Program-made: the position numbers and the translations under genes
The notes under the pieces: generated by a model
What the model was told of the DNA's origin: nothing
Seen by the model: only the letters and a program-made list of their open reading frames with translations
Database searches by the model: none
In this document: positions 8,042 to 17,378 of the stretch, in pieces
Position numbering within the stretch: the stretch's first letter is position 1
Layout: every line of letters starts with the position of its first letter
From: Alphaproteobacteria bacterium Ga0077535
GTDB lineage: Bacteria > Pseudomonadota > Alphaproteobacteria > Caulobacterales > Aquidulcibacteraceae
Length of the DNA: 64,000 nt
Direction: 5' to 3'
Assembly (NCBI GenBank): GCA_001464425.1
Contig: LNEK01000037.1
Location: 62,001 to 126,000 of the forward strand

Positions 8042-11000
8042 ATGAAACACGGCTGGCACTTCTGGATCGACCGCGGCGGCACCTTTACCGACGTCGTCGC
8101 CCGCGCGCCGGACGGTCGCGAAGTGGTCAAGAAGCTGCTTTCGGTCAATCCCGGCCGCTATGAGGACGCCGCACTTGAGGCGATGCGACTCATTCTCAAA
8201 GAGAATGGCGACAGCTTCGCCGATATTACCGAAGTAAAACTCGGCACGACCGTCGCCACCAACGCCCTGCTAGAGCGCAAAGGCGCCGATGTGGTGCTGG
8301 TCGTAACTGAAGGCTTCGGCGATGCGCTCGAGATAGGCGTGCAGGCGCGGCCGCAGATCTTCGCACGCCACATCGTCAAGCCCGATTTGTTGCACCGCCG
8401 CATAGTCGAAGTGCGCGAGCGCGTGACGGCTGAAGGCGAGGTGCTGACACCGCTCGACGAGCCACAAGCCCGCACCGCACTGCAACATGCGTATAACGAA
8501 GGCTTCCGCGCCGCCGCCATCGCCTGCCTGCACGGCTGGGCCTATCCCGCGCACGAACGCCGCCTCGCCGCCATCGCCCGCGAGATCGGCTTCACCCAAA
8601 TCAGCGTCAGCCACGAGATCAGCGGCCTGATCAAGTTTATCCCGCGCGCGGATACGACGGTGGCGGACGCGTACTTGTCGCCGGTGTTGCGTGAATACGT
8701 GGAGAAGTTTGCTGGTGGTTTCCTTGGACCGCCGGCGTCCCCGCCGGCGAACGGTGTTTCAGCTGGCGACAGCGCCGCAAGGTCGGCCAACGTCGCCGGC
8801 GAGGACGCCGGCGGTCCAAGATTATTGTTCATGCAATCGAACGGCGGCCTCGCCCAGGCGAACGCCTTCCGCGGCCGCGATGCCGTCCTCTCCGGCCCAG
8901 CCGGCGGCGTGGTCGGCATGGCCGCCGCCGCACAACGCGCCGGCTTCGATCACGCGCTCGGCTTCGACATGGGCGGCACCTCAACGGACGTTTCGCACTT
9001 CGCCGGCGCCTTCGAACGCACCAATGAAACCATGGTCGCGGGCGTGCGCCTCTCCGCACCGATGCTCCAGGTTCACACCGTGGCGGCCGGAGGCGGCTCG
9101 ATCTGCTATTTTGACACCACCAAGCTACGGGTCGGGCCAAACAGCGCGGGCGCTTACCCTGGGCCTGCATGCTATGGCCGCGGCGGCCCACTCACGATCA
9201 CCGATTGCAACGTGCTGCTCGGCCGCGTCAGGCCGGAATTTTTTCCCGCCATCTTCGGCCCCAACGGCGATCAACCACTCGATTTGCACGTCGTCGAAAC
9301 AATGTTCGACGCAATGTGCGCTGAAATCAGCCGCGAGTTCGGACGGCCAATTTCACACGAGGAGGCCGCCGAAGGCTTCCTCCGCATCGCCAACGAAAAC
9401 ATGGCCGAGGCGATCAAGAAAATCTCGATCCAGCGCGGCTACAACCCCGCCGAATACGCGCTCGTCGCCTTCGGCGGCGCCGGCGGCCAGCACGCGTGTG
9501 CAGTGGCCGACGCCGTTGGCGTTGTGACAATCCTGCTCCACCCGCTGGCCGGCGTGCTCAGCGCCTGGGGCATGGGCCTCGCGGATGAGCGCGCGGTAGT
9601 GGAAGAGACGGTTGAGATAAAGCTCAAAGAAGCCGCTGGCATCGATGCGAACATCCAATCTGTTCGCGCACGCGCGGAAGCCGCGCTCGACACGTCAAAG
9701 CATGTCGATGCTGCGATCCATGTGTCGGCTCACTTGAAGTACGAGGGTGCGGATTCAGCCATTCCGATCCTGCTCGTATCGTGGAGCAACGGACGAAGCC
9801 TGACCGAAGCGTTCGAGGCGGAGCACAAGAAGCGCTTCGGCTTCATCGATCCGGCACGCGAGATCATCATTGCTTCGCTCTCAGCGGAGATTGTCGGGCG
9901 AACCGAAACTAGCCAACCGACGCTGACTACCAAACAGATCGCTGGAACGCGTGCGGAGCCGCGCAGCATCGCCGCCCTTCACGCGAACGGTGTGAAGCAA
10001 TCGGCGCCGGTCTTTGAGCGTACAGCGCTAGAGCCAGGTTTCACCATCGACGGCCCCGCCCTCATCCTCGAACAAGGCGCAACCACCTACGTCGTGCCGG
10101 GCTGGCGCGCTCGGATTAGCGAGCACGGCGACATCATCCTCACCCGCGCCACACACATCGAACGCAGCGCCATCGGCACGCGCGCCGACCCGATTCTGCT
10201 CGAAGTGTTCAACAATCGCTTCATGGGCGTCGCCGAAGAGATGGGACTTGCGCTCCAAACCACGGCCTCCTCCGTCAACATCAAAGAACGGCTCGATTTC
10301 TCCTGCGCCGTCTTCGATGAAACCGGCGGTCTCGTCGCCAACGCACCGCATATTCCGGTGCACCTCGGCTCGATGAGCGACAGCGTGCGCGAGATCATCC
10401 GCCAACGGGGCGCCACGATGCGCGCCGGCGACATCTACATGCTCAACGCCCCCCACGCTGGCGGCACACACCTGCCCGACATCACACTCATCGCCCCCGT
10501 CATCCTCGACGGTGAAACTGCGCCCGCCTTCTTCACCGCCGCCCGCGGCCACCACGCCGACATTGGCGGCATCACCCCCGGTTCGATGCCGCCAGATTCC
10601 AAACATATCGAAGACGAAGGCGTGTTGATCGAGAACTTCCTGCTCGTGCGCGACGGCGCGTTGCTGGAAGCAGAAACGCGCGCGTTGTTCGCCAGCGGCC
10701 CGCATCCAGCGCGCGACATCAACCGCAACATTGCCGACCTCAAAGCTCAGATCGCCTCGTGCGTGCGCGGCGTTGATGAACTGAAGCGCCTCGTAGCGCA
10801 TTACGGCCGTGAAGGTGTCGCCGCTTACATGCGCCACGTGCAGGAAAACGCCGAAGAACAGATCAAGCGGGTCATCGATACGCTGAAGCCTGGCGCCTTC
10901 GCTGTCACCATGGACAATGGCGCGACCGTCAAAGTCGCCATCACGCCGGACCACGCCGCCAGCACCGTCCGCATCGACTTCACCGGCACAAGCGAGCAGC

Positions 11001-11716
11001 AGCCCAACAATTTCAACGCGCCGCTCGCGATCACCCGCGCCGCCACGCTCTACGTCTTCCGCACTTTGGTGGACGATAACATCCCGCTCAACGAAGGCTG
11101 CTTGAAGCCAATCGAGATCGTCGTGCCAGAAGGCTCGCTGCTTAATCCGAAACGCGGCGCGGCTGTCGTCGCCGGCAATGTCGAAACCAGCCAAGTCGTG
11201 GTCGACGCACTCTACGGCGCGCTGGGCGCACTCGCGGCCAGCCAAGGCACGATGAACAATTTCACCTTCGGCGATGAGCAACGCCAATATTACGAAACCA
11301 TCTGCGGCGGCTCTGGCGCCGGGCCGGGCTTCGACGGCGCAAGCGTCGTCCAAACGCACATGACCAATTCGCGTCTCACCGATCCCGAAGTTCTGGAAAC
11401 GCGCTTTCCTGTTCTGGTCGAACGCTTCGGCGTGCGCCGCGGCTCCGGCGGCGAAGGCGCGCATCACGGCGGCGACGGCGCCATCCGCCGCATCCGCTTC
11501 CGCGCGCCAATGACAGCCGCGATGCTCGCCAACCGCCGCAGCACCGCGCCGTTCGGCCTCGCTGGTGGCGGCGACGGCAAGTCTGGCGCAAACCGGATCG
11601 AACGCACCGATGGCAGCGTCACCAAACTCGGCGCCACCGGCAAAGCCGAAGTCGCAGCTGGCGACGTCTTCGTCATCGAAACACCCGGCGGCGGCGGGTT
11701 TGGCGTACCAAAGTAG
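8042..11716 (+). CDS. fused hydantoinase A/B family protein, probable ATP-dependent 5-oxoprolinase
   Basis: A 1224-residue protein. The HyuA half has an actin-like phosphate motif ([10 protein letters not shown] near residue 10, [14 protein letters not shown] near 315). The HyuB half starts around residue 715 ([20 protein letters not shown], then [14 protein letters not shown]) and ends with the glycine-rich ETPGGGGFG. This fused order is that of ATP-dependent 5-oxoprolinase, which opens 5-oxoproline to glutamate; N-methylhydantoinase is the alternative. The downstream DUF969/DUF979 transporter pair favours 5-oxoproline. Residues about 228-260 are an extra Pro/Ala/Gly-rich insert encoded by a palindromic repeat (see that entry); the frame is kept through it. 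Confidence 0.88.
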   Translation: MKHGWHFWIDRGGTFTDVVARAPDGREVVKKLLSVNPGRYEDAALEAMRLILKENGDSFADITEVKLGTTVATNALLERKGADVVLVVTEGFGDALEIGVQARPQIFARHIVKPDLLHRRIVEVRERVTAEGEVLTPLDEPQARTALQHAYNEGFRAAAIACLHGWAYPAHERRLAAIAREIGFTQISVSHEISGLIKFIPRADTTVADAYLSPVLREYVEKFAGGFLGPPASPPANGVSAGDSAARSANVAGEDAGGPRLLFMQSNGGLAQANAFRGRDAVLSGPAGGVVGMAAAAQRAGFDHALGFDMGGTSTDVSHFAGAFERTNETMVAGVRLSAPMLQVHTVAAGGGSICYFDTTKLRVGPNSAGAYPGPACYGRGGPLTITDCNVLLGRVRPEFFPAIFGPNGDQPLDLHVVETMFDAMCAEISREFGRPISHEEAAEGFLRIANENMAEAIKKISIQRGYNPAEYALVAFGGAGGQHACAVADAVGVVTILLHPLAGVLSAWGMGLADERAVVEETVEIKLKEAAGIDANIQSVRARAEAALDTSKHVDAAIHVSAHLKYEGADSAIPILLVSWSNGRSLTEAFEAEHKKRFGFIDPAREIIIASLSAEIVGRTETSQPTLTTKQIAGTRAEPRSIAALHANGVKQSAPVFERTALEPGFTIDGPALILEQGATTYVVPGWRARISEHGDIILTRATHIERSAIGTRADPILLEVFNNRFMGVAEEMGLALQTTASSVNIKERLDFSCAVFDETGGLVANAPHIPVHLGSMSDSVREIIRQRGATMRAGDIYMLNAPHAGGTHLPDITLIAPVILDGETAPAFFTAARGHHADIGGITPGSMPPDSKHIEDEGVLIENFLLVRDGALLEAETRALFASGPHPARDINRNIADLKAQIASCVRGVDELKRLVAHYGREGVAAYMRHVQENAEEQIKRVIDTLKPGAFAVTMDNGATVKVAITPDHAASTVRIDFTGTSEQQPNNFNAPLAITRAATLYVFRTLVDDNIPLNEGCLKPIEIVVPEGSLLNPKRGAAVVAGNVETSQVVVDALYGALGALAASQGTMNNFTFGDEQRQYYETICGGSGAGPGFDGASVVQTHMTNSRLTDPEVLETRFPVLVERFGVRRGSGGEGAHHGGDGAIRRIRFRAPMTAAMLANRRSTAPFGLAGGGDGKSGANRIERTDGSVTKLGATGKAEVAAGDVFVIETPGGGGFGVPK
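8723..8820. repeat. palindromic repetitive element inserted in frame within the oxoprolinase gene
   Basis: Two 28-base arms, 8723-8750 and 8793-8820, are inverted copies with one mismatch; each contains the core GGACCGCCGGCGTCC. They flank a 42-base centre. The element is read as a low-complexity Pro/Ala/Gly/Ser stretch in the protein, sitting just before the conserved [10 protein letters not shown] segment of the HyuA domain, where relatives have a short loop. This looks like a REP/RPE-type selfish palindrome that settled in a tolerant surface loop. I found no second copy in this window, so its repetitive nature in the genome is inferred. Confidence 0.75.
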
Positions 11717-11736
11717 AGTTTAGCGGGGGATCAAAC

Positions 11737-12456
11737 GTGCTCGTACTACTCGGCATAGCCGTCGTCGTGTTCGGCTTCATTGTCCGCGCCAACCCGTTGC
11801 TCGTGGTGATGGGGGCTGCGCTCACCACAGGCCTCGCAGCAGCATGGACACCCGAAGCTGATCTCACCGCTTACTACGTCGCCGGCCGCGACACGCTCGC
11901 CGCCTTCGGCAAAGCCTTCAACGACGCACGCTACATCAGCCTCACCTGGATCCTGCTCGCCGCCATCGGCTTGCTCGAACGCGCCGGCCTGCAAGAACGC
12001 GCCCGCATCACCATCGCGCAAGTGAAAGCCGCAACCGTGGGGCGCCTGCTCTGGGTGTATTTGGTCATCCGCCAAGGCACGTCGGCGCTCGGCCTCACCT
12101 CGCTCGGCGGCCACGCGCAAATGGTGCGGCCGTTAGTGGCGCCGATGGCGGAAGGCGCGGCGGAAGCCAAATACGGCGCGCTACCCGATCGCGAACGCTA
12201 CCTCATCCGCTCGCACTCAGCCGCCGCCGACAATATCGGGCTCTTCTTCGGCGAAGACATTTTCATCGCCATCGCCTCGATCCTGCTGATCAAAGGCTTC
12301 CTCGAAGCCGAAGGCATCTTCGTCGAACCGCTCGAACTCTCAATCTGGGCCATCCCGACGGCGATCGCAGCTCTCCTGATCCACAGCCTCCGCCTCTGGC
12401 TGCTTGATCGGCATCTAAAAGCCCGCCTCTCCGCCAAGACGGAGAGCGCGCAGTGA
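11737..12456 (+). CDS. DUF969 family membrane protein, putative 5-oxoproline transporter subunit
   Basis: A 239-residue multi-spanning membrane protein with about six hydrophobic segments, the first at residues 1-30 (LVLLGIAVVVFGFIVRANPLL family-like start). It matches DUF969, a family that travels with DUF979 and 5-oxoproline or pyroglutamyl-peptidase genes and has been proposed as one half of a 5-oxoproline transporter. The start is a GTG at 11737 with GGGGGA seven bases upstream. It is 20 bases after the oxoprolinase stop, and its TGA overlaps the next GTG as GTGA, so the operon is tightly coupled. Confidence 0.85.
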   Translation: MLVLLGIAVVVFGFIVRANPLLVVMGAALTTGLAAAWTPEADLTAYYVAGRDTLAAFGKAFNDARYISLTWILLAAIGLLERAGLQERARITIAQVKAATVGRLLWVYLVIRQGTSALGLTSLGGHAQMVRPLVAPMAEGAAEAKYGALPDRERYLIRSHSAAADNIGLFFGEDIFIAIASILLIKGFLEAEGIFVEPLELSIWAIPTAIAALLIHSLRLWLLDRHLKARLSAKTESAQ

Positions 12457-13412
12457 TCACGCTGCAACACGCTTACATCGTGGGCGGCTTCTTCTTCGCC
12501 GCGCTGGCGCTGCTCTCGATCCTCGATCGCGCCAACGCGCGCCGCCTGCGCAACGCCGCATTCTACGCGCTGCTCGCGCTCAGCTTCTGGGCGGGCCACG
12601 CGCTCGGTGATCTCGGCAACGGCCTGCTCGCGCTCGGCCTCGTCGTCGTCGCCGTGTTCGGCCTCGGCCAAGGCAAACCGCCCACCACCACACAAGAAGA
12701 ACGACGCGCCAGCGCTGAAAAACGCGGCAACGCCCTCTTCCTCCCCGCGCTCATCATCCCCGCCGTCGCGCTCGCCGGCACGCTGATCGTGCAGCACACT
12801 GAATGGGGCGGGCTGATCATTCAGGATCAGCACAAAACTTTGGTCTCACTCGTACTCGGCGTGTTGATCGCCATCACGGTGCTGATGGTGTGGCTGAAGC
12901 CGCCGCTGCTCGCGCCGCTGCAAGAAGGGCGACGGCTGATGGATTCGGTCGGCTGGGCGGCGATCCTGCCGCAAATGCTGGCGGCGCTCGGCGCCGTCTT
13001 CCTCGCCGCCGGCGTTGGCGATCAGGTCGGCGCGCTTTTCTCGCAATACATCCCGCTCGATACACGCACCGTCGCCGTGGCCGCTTATTGTATCGGCATG
13101 GCGCTGTTCACGATTCTGATGGGCAACGCCTTCGCCGCCTTCCCGGTGATGACCGCCGCGATCGGCCTGCCCTTCGTGATCAACGAACTCGGCGGCGATC
13201 CGGCGCGCGTCTGCGCCATCGGCATGCTCGCCGGCTTCTGCGGCACGCTGATGACGCCGATGGCCGCCAACTTCAACGTCGTGCCCGCGAACCTGCTCGA
13301 ACTGCCCGACCGCAACGCCGCACTCAACGGCGTCATCCGCGCACAAATCCCAACCGCGCTTCCGCTGCTCCTCGCCAACATCGTCCTCATGCGCTTCCTG
13401 GCTTTCCCATGA
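12453..13412 (+). CDS. DUF979 family membrane protein, putative 5-oxoproline transporter subunit
   Basis: A 319-residue protein with about nine hydrophobic segments, matching DUF979, the invariable partner of DUF969. Conserved-looking features are the GNAFAAFPVMTAAIGLPFVI stretch and GFCGTLMTPMAANFNVVPA near the C-terminus, which resemble re-entrant loops of small-anion permeases. It begins with a GTG overlapping the upstream stop and ends with an ATGA overlap with the DUF2891 gene. With the oxoprolinase it would import and open 5-oxoproline, giving glutamate; transport itself is inferred from context and family association. Confidence 0.85.
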   Translation: MITLQHAYIVGGFFFAALALLSILDRANARRLRNAAFYALLALSFWAGHALGDLGNGLLALGLVVVAVFGLGQGKPPTTTQEERRASAEKRGNALFLPALIIPAVALAGTLIVQHTEWGGLIIQDQHKTLVSLVLGVLIAITVLMVWLKPPLLAPLQEGRRLMDSVGWAAILPQMLAALGAVFLAAGVGDQVGALFSQYIPLDTRTVAVAAYCIGMALFTILMGNAFAAFPVMTAAIGLPFVINELGGDPARVCAIGMLAGFCGTLMTPMAANFNVVPANLLELPDRNAALNGVIRAQIPTALPLLLANIVLMRFLAFP

Positions 13413-14410
13413 CCACACTCACCCGCGAGATCGCAGAGAAATTCACCGCCCTCGCGCTCGCGCATGTCGGGCGCGAGTTTCCGCACAAGATGGATCACGT
13501 CATGGCCAGCGCCGCCGACGTCATCGGTCCGCGCGCCGCGCATCCGATCTTCTTCGGCAGCTATGACTGGCACTCATGCGTGCACGGCTATTGGCTGCTC
13601 GCCCGCTTGCTGCGCCGCTATCCAGACTTCACGCACGCCAGCGACATCACGGCGCTCTTCAACGAGCGCATCACCCCAGCCAACGTCGCCGCCGAATGCG
13701 CCTATCTCGCGCGCCCGGCGTCACGCGCGTTCGAGCGCTGGTATGGGTGGGGTTGGCTGCTGGCGCTGCAGGCAGAGCTTGATCAGCACACAGACGGCGC
13801 AGGCAAGGCAGCGGCGCACACGCTACTGCCGCTCGCGGAAGCCTTCGCTCAGCGCTTCAAGGATTTCCTGCCCCTCGGCGATTATCCGATCCGCACCGGC
13901 GTCCATTCTTCAACTGCCTTCGCACTCCGCCTCGCCGCCGATTACGCCGAACCAAACGATCCCGATCTCTTCGCCCTCATGCGCGACAAAGCCTTCGCCT
14001 GGTACGCTGGCGATCGCACCGCGCAAGCTTGGGAACCGAGCCAAGACGATTTCCTCTCACCAACTTTGATGGAAGCCGAATGCATGCGCCGCTTCCTGGC
14101 GCCAGCCGCGTTCCGCACGTGGTTCAATGACTTTTTGCCCAACGTGCAGAGCAGCGAACCCGCATCTCTCTTCTCACCGGCCCGTGTCAGCGACCGCACC
14201 GACGGCAAGATCGCGCACCTCGACGGCCTAAACTTCTCCCGCGCCTGGTGCTGGCGCAGCATCGCTACCGCGCTCGACAATCCCCGCACCGCACAAGTCG
14301 CCCGCAACGCAGCTGACCTGCACATCGCCACCAGCCTCCCCCACGTCGCCGGCGACTACATGGGCGAACACTGGCTCGCCACCTTCGCACTGCTGGCGCT
14401 GGAGGCGTAA
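13409..14410 (+). CDS. DUF2891 family protein of the 5-oxoproline operon
   Basis: A 333-residue soluble protein with no signal peptide. The ATG at 13409 overlaps the DUF979 stop by four bases; a longer in-frame reading upstream runs inside DUF979 and is a shadow. It matches DUF2891 with blocks rich in aromatic residues and His: SYDWHSCVHGYWLL, FERWYGWGWLLALQ, YPIRTGVHSSTAFAL, DFLSPTLMEAECMRRFL and HLDGLNFSRAWCW. Repeated helical hairpins with such blocks suggest an alpha/alpha-barrel hydrolase or isomerase, but no activity is known. Translational coupling to the DUF969/DUF979 pair implies a role with the same substrate. Confidence 0.82.
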   Translation: MTTLTREIAEKFTALALAHVGREFPHKMDHVMASAADVIGPRAAHPIFFGSYDWHSCVHGYWLLARLLRRYPDFTHASDITALFNERITPANVAAECAYLARPASRAFERWYGWGWLLALQAELDQHTDGAGKAAAHTLLPLAEAFAQRFKDFLPLGDYPIRTGVHSSTAFALRLAADYAEPNDPDLFALMRDKAFAWYAGDRTAQAWEPSQDDFLSPTLMEAECMRRFLAPAAFRTWFNDFLPNVQSSEPASLFSPARVSDRTDGKIAHLDGLNFSRAWCWRSIATALDNPRTAQVARNAADLHIATSLPHVAGDYMGEHWLATFALLALEA

Positions 14411-14643
14411 ATACGCCCGCGCAACGTGGGATGTCGCACCGCACGAAGCGCGCAGGCAAGCGCGGAAAGCCGACCAAACTGCCGCCCGTTTCACGCAGAA
14501 ACGAAGTATGTTTTTGGCCGCAAACGGGCCTTGGTGAATGAGGACGGTGGGTTTCCCTTAAGCGCTTGTTACGCTCGGCTGGAATTAACCTGCGGCCCGG
14601 CTTACCATGATTGCCAAGCCGCACGACCCAACCGAAAGTTCTC

Positions 14644-16656
14644 GTGACCGACGACGTCCACGCCCGCAAACTTGCCACTATTGTCGCGCTGGACGTCGCG
14701 GGCTATTCCGCGCGCACCGAAGCCGACGAAGCAAAAACAACCGCCGAAGTAGCGGCGCTGAGCAAGGTAATCGAAGACGTAGCCGCCCGCCACGGCGGGC
14801 GCGTATTCAGCACAGCCGGTGACGGCTTCATGTTGGACTTTGGTTCGAGTCTTGCCGCTATCGAAGCCGCGTTCGAACTCGCCGCAACGTGCGAACCGAA
14901 AGTGCGCGTCGGTGTTCACCTGGGCGACGTTGTGGTGCAACCAAATGGCGATCTCTTAGGCCACGGCGTCAATGTCGCGGCGCGCCTCATGGCGCAATCG
15001 TCGCCAGGCTCAGCTCTGGTCTCAGCCGCTGTTCGGCAAACGATCCGCGGCCCGATCGCCGATCGCCTGCAATCGCGTGGCATGCTCAAGCTCGACAAGA
15101 TGGCCGAGACGATCGAGGCGTTTGCGCTGACCGTCGCCACATTGGCGACCACGGCGCCGGCGTCAAAGGATGCCGACCCCATCCTCACTGTGCTGCCGTT
15201 CGACAATTTGTCGATGGATCCAGAGATGCAATTCTTCTCCGATGGCGTCAGCGAGGAGATCATTCAGCGTCTGTCGCGCGGCGCGAAGCTGAAGGTCATT
15301 AGGCGCACCTCAAGTTTTCAGTTTCGCGGCGAAAAAAAGAGCGAGGCGGCGCGCATGCTGAAATGCAGCCACTTGCTCGACGGCTCGGTGCGCCGAGCGG
15401 GCGCGCGCGTGCGCATCGCGGCGCATCTCGTCGAAACAGCCTCGCACACCACGCTGTGGTCCGAGCGCTACGACCGCAGCCTCGACGATACGTTCGCTGT
15501 GCAGGACGAGATTTCCGAAGCCATTGCTGGCGCCTTGCAACAAACGTTCACCAGCTTCTCGACCAAGGCTATCGATCCGGTGGCCTATGATCTTTATCTG
15601 CGCGCCAGCATCAAGTCGTATGCGCCGGACGAGTTGCGTGGGCACGTCGAACTCTTGGAGGCCGCGGTTCAGCTTGCGCCCAACTTCGCGGAGGCTTGGG
15701 GGAGGCTGGCGTACGTCCGCACCTGGGCGCGCTTGTATCAGCCGTTCGCCGAACGCGCCGCGTCCGCCGCCCTGGTGACACGCGAAGCGGAGCGGGCCTT
15801 GGCGCTCGACCATGAAAATGTCGATGCGCTGACCGCTCAGTATTTCATCTTGCCGCCGTATGGCAGTTTCATTGCGTCGGACGCCGCGATGCAGCGCATT
15901 CGCCGGGCGCCTGGTCGCGGCGAAGGGCACGCTTATGTTGGCTGGCACGCGCGCACCATCGGTCGCGCCCGCGAATGCGCCGAGATCACGGAGGAGATAT
16001 ACGCGTCAGATCCGCTGAACCCGATGTTCATGATGATGACGGCGCTTGCCCGCATGGCCATCGGACAAGTGGCCGAGGCGATCCCACTTCTCCAAGACGT
16101 CATGGCGCGCGCACCGGGCATGCGGTTTCCGGTCGCGACACTGCTCCGCGCCTTCGCTCTTCTGAACGATTGGCCGGCGGTGGATAGACTGCTCGCAACA
16201 GTGGCGAACCAGCCGGCGCACGAGTTTGAGGATGGTCTGATGTTCGTCCGCGCCAAGCGCGATCCGACGGCGGAGAACATTGGCGCGTTGCGTGACGCGC
16301 TTGAAGCGCATGTCGCAACGGCTGGCTCGGTGGACGTCGCGCGGCTCGTGTATGCGGCTCATTTGGGCTTGGCGGACGACGTCTATCGCGTCGTCGAAAG
16401 CGCCCGCCTTGGACCGCGCTCCGTTGCTGACGACATGATCGGCCCCGACGCCTACCGAACCGGCATGCTGTTTTGGAAGGGGATGCCGGAAATCCGGAAC
16501 GATCCGCGCTTCGTGCGTCTCTGCGCACGCCTCGGCCTCGTGGAGTTCTGGCTCGCGACGCAGAAATGGCCCGACTGCGTGAACGAGGTCCCTTACGACT
16601 TTAGGGCCGCGTGCGAAAAGGCGCGGGACATTCCGAAGGACGCCTTCGCGTTCTGA
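14644..16656 (+). CDS. class III adenylate/guanylate cyclase with TolB-like and TPR domains
   Basis: About 670 residues. The N-terminal cyclase homology domain (residues about 8-170) keeps both metal aspartates (ALDVAGYS and TAGDGFM) and the Asn/Arg of the transition state (GHGVNVAARL), so it is probably active, making cAMP from ATP. A TolB-like N-terminal domain follows (TVLPFDNLSMDPEMQFFSDG), then TPR-type helical repeats to the C-terminus. No membrane segment is seen. The start is uncertain: GTG at 14644 or an in-frame TTG at 14611; neither has a strong ribosome site. The next regulator gene, at 17379, shares the TolB-like/TPR part. Confidence 0.82.
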   Translation: MTDDVHARKLATIVALDVAGYSARTEADEAKTTAEVAALSKVIEDVAARHGGRVFSTAGDGFMLDFGSSLAAIEAAFELAATCEPKVRVGVHLGDVVVQPNGDLLGHGVNVAARLMAQSSPGSALVSAAVRQTIRGPIADRLQSRGMLKLDKMAETIEAFALTVATLATTAPASKDADPILTVLPFDNLSMDPEMQFFSDGVSEEIIQRLSRGAKLKVIRRTSSFQFRGEKKSEAARMLKCSHLLDGSVRRAGARVRIAAHLVETASHTTLWSERYDRSLDDTFAVQDEISEAIAGALQQTFTSFSTKAIDPVAYDLYLRASIKSYAPDELRGHVELLEAAVQLAPNFAEAWGRLAYVRTWARLYQPFAERAASAALVTREAERALALDHENVDALTAQYFILPPYGSFIASDAAMQRIRRAPGRGEGHAYVGWHARTIGRARECAEITEEIYASDPLNPMFMMMTALARMAIGQVAEAIPLLQDVMARAPGMRFPVATLLRAFALLNDWPAVDRLLATVANQPAHEFEDGLMFVRAKRDPTAENIGALRDALEAHVATAGSVDVARLVYAAHLGLADDVYRVVESARLGPRSVADDMIGPDAYRTGMLFWKGMPEIRNDPRFVRLCARLGLVEFWLATQKWPDCVNEVPYDFRAACEKARDIPKDAFAF

Positions 16657-16677
16657 ACGACACCGCAATTTCGCGCC

Positions 16678-16884
16678 TCACGCCATCGCCAGCGTACACT
16701 TGCGGATAATGCGCTGATCCGGCGCGCAAACATGAATGCCGTCTTTGGGCCAATAGCGGACCACCAGCCCTATCCCCCACAAACCGGCCACTTCACCCAA
16801 CAAAATCAAGCACCGCGCAAAAACGTATCCCTCTGGGAGCTTCGCTTTCACCGACGCACACGCGTGCGACGGCCACTTACGCAT
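16678..16884 (-). CDS. small hypothetical protein, 68 aa
   Basis: A short reading frame with one hydrophobic stretch (CLILLGEVAGLWGIGLVV, about residues 25-42) and four cysteines. It lies in the gap between the cyclase gene and the UrcA-like gene, on the same strand as the latter and 20 bases downstream of it. There is no good ribosome site before its ATG and I recognise no family, so it may be chance. If real, it would be co-transcribed with the UrcA-like gene. Confidence 0.3.
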   Translation of the reverse strand: MRKWPSHACASVKAKLPEGYVFARCLILLGEVAGLWGIGLVVRYWPKDGIHVCAPDQRIIRKCTLAMA

Positions 16885-16904
16885 TCGCGACGCATCAACC
16901 GGCG

Positions 16905-17234
16905 CTAGTCGCGCGACCTGTCGGACCTCGCAAGGTCAGCCTGATGCGCGGCTGAGACCAAAGGCGCGTTGAGCCGTTGGACGGCGTCGCTCACCGCCTC
17001 CGCTTTGCAGGTATCAATCCACCGCAATTGCACCGGATGGACGATGTCGGAGGGGCGGCCACACAAAGTGTCGGCGGTGCGCTCGATTTCGATCAAGAGC
17101 CGGCGCGCGTCGGCCTCTTCATTCAAATCGAAGTTTCGATGCGAGACGACCGCCTGCTGCAGATCTCTCGCCGCCGCGGTTGACGGCGCGCTTGCACAAA
17201 TCAACCCTACCGCCATGAAGATATGCTTGATCAT
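16905..17234 (-). CDS. UrcA family secreted protein
   Basis: A 109-residue protein with a signal peptide (cleavage near ASAPSTAAA, residue 22) and a mature part fitting the UrcA pattern: a VVSHRNFDLNEEADARRLLIEIERTA helix followed by conserved cysteines (CGRPS, DTCKAEAV) and a final AVQRLNAPLV helix. UrcA proteins are small periplasmic proteins common in Caulobacterales and sphingomonads; their function is unknown. A GAGGG lies six bases before the ATG. It is divergent from the winged-helix regulator at 17379, which may control it. Confidence 0.7.
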   Translation of the reverse strand: MIKHIFMAVGLICASAPSTAAARDLQQAVVSHRNFDLNEEADARRLLIEIERTADTLCGRPSDIVHPVQLRWIDTCKAEAVSDAVQRLNAPLVSAAHQADLARSDRSRD

Positions 17235-17378
17235 GCCGAGCCCTCACTTGCATAAATCAGGCGCGAACCGCGCGAGTCGTAGTCTCGCTCGCAGCATTTC
17301 TGTGCGGCAGGACCTGAGCCTGATCAGAAGCCGATCAAGCGCTGATGATTTGGATCCAAGGCGTTCAAAGAAACTAGG

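Noticed and set aside
10028-11467. Long open frame antisense to the oxoprolinase
   Set aside because: It mirrors a highly conserved coding frame in GC-rich DNA; composition is His/Arg/Ala-rich without any recognisable motif.
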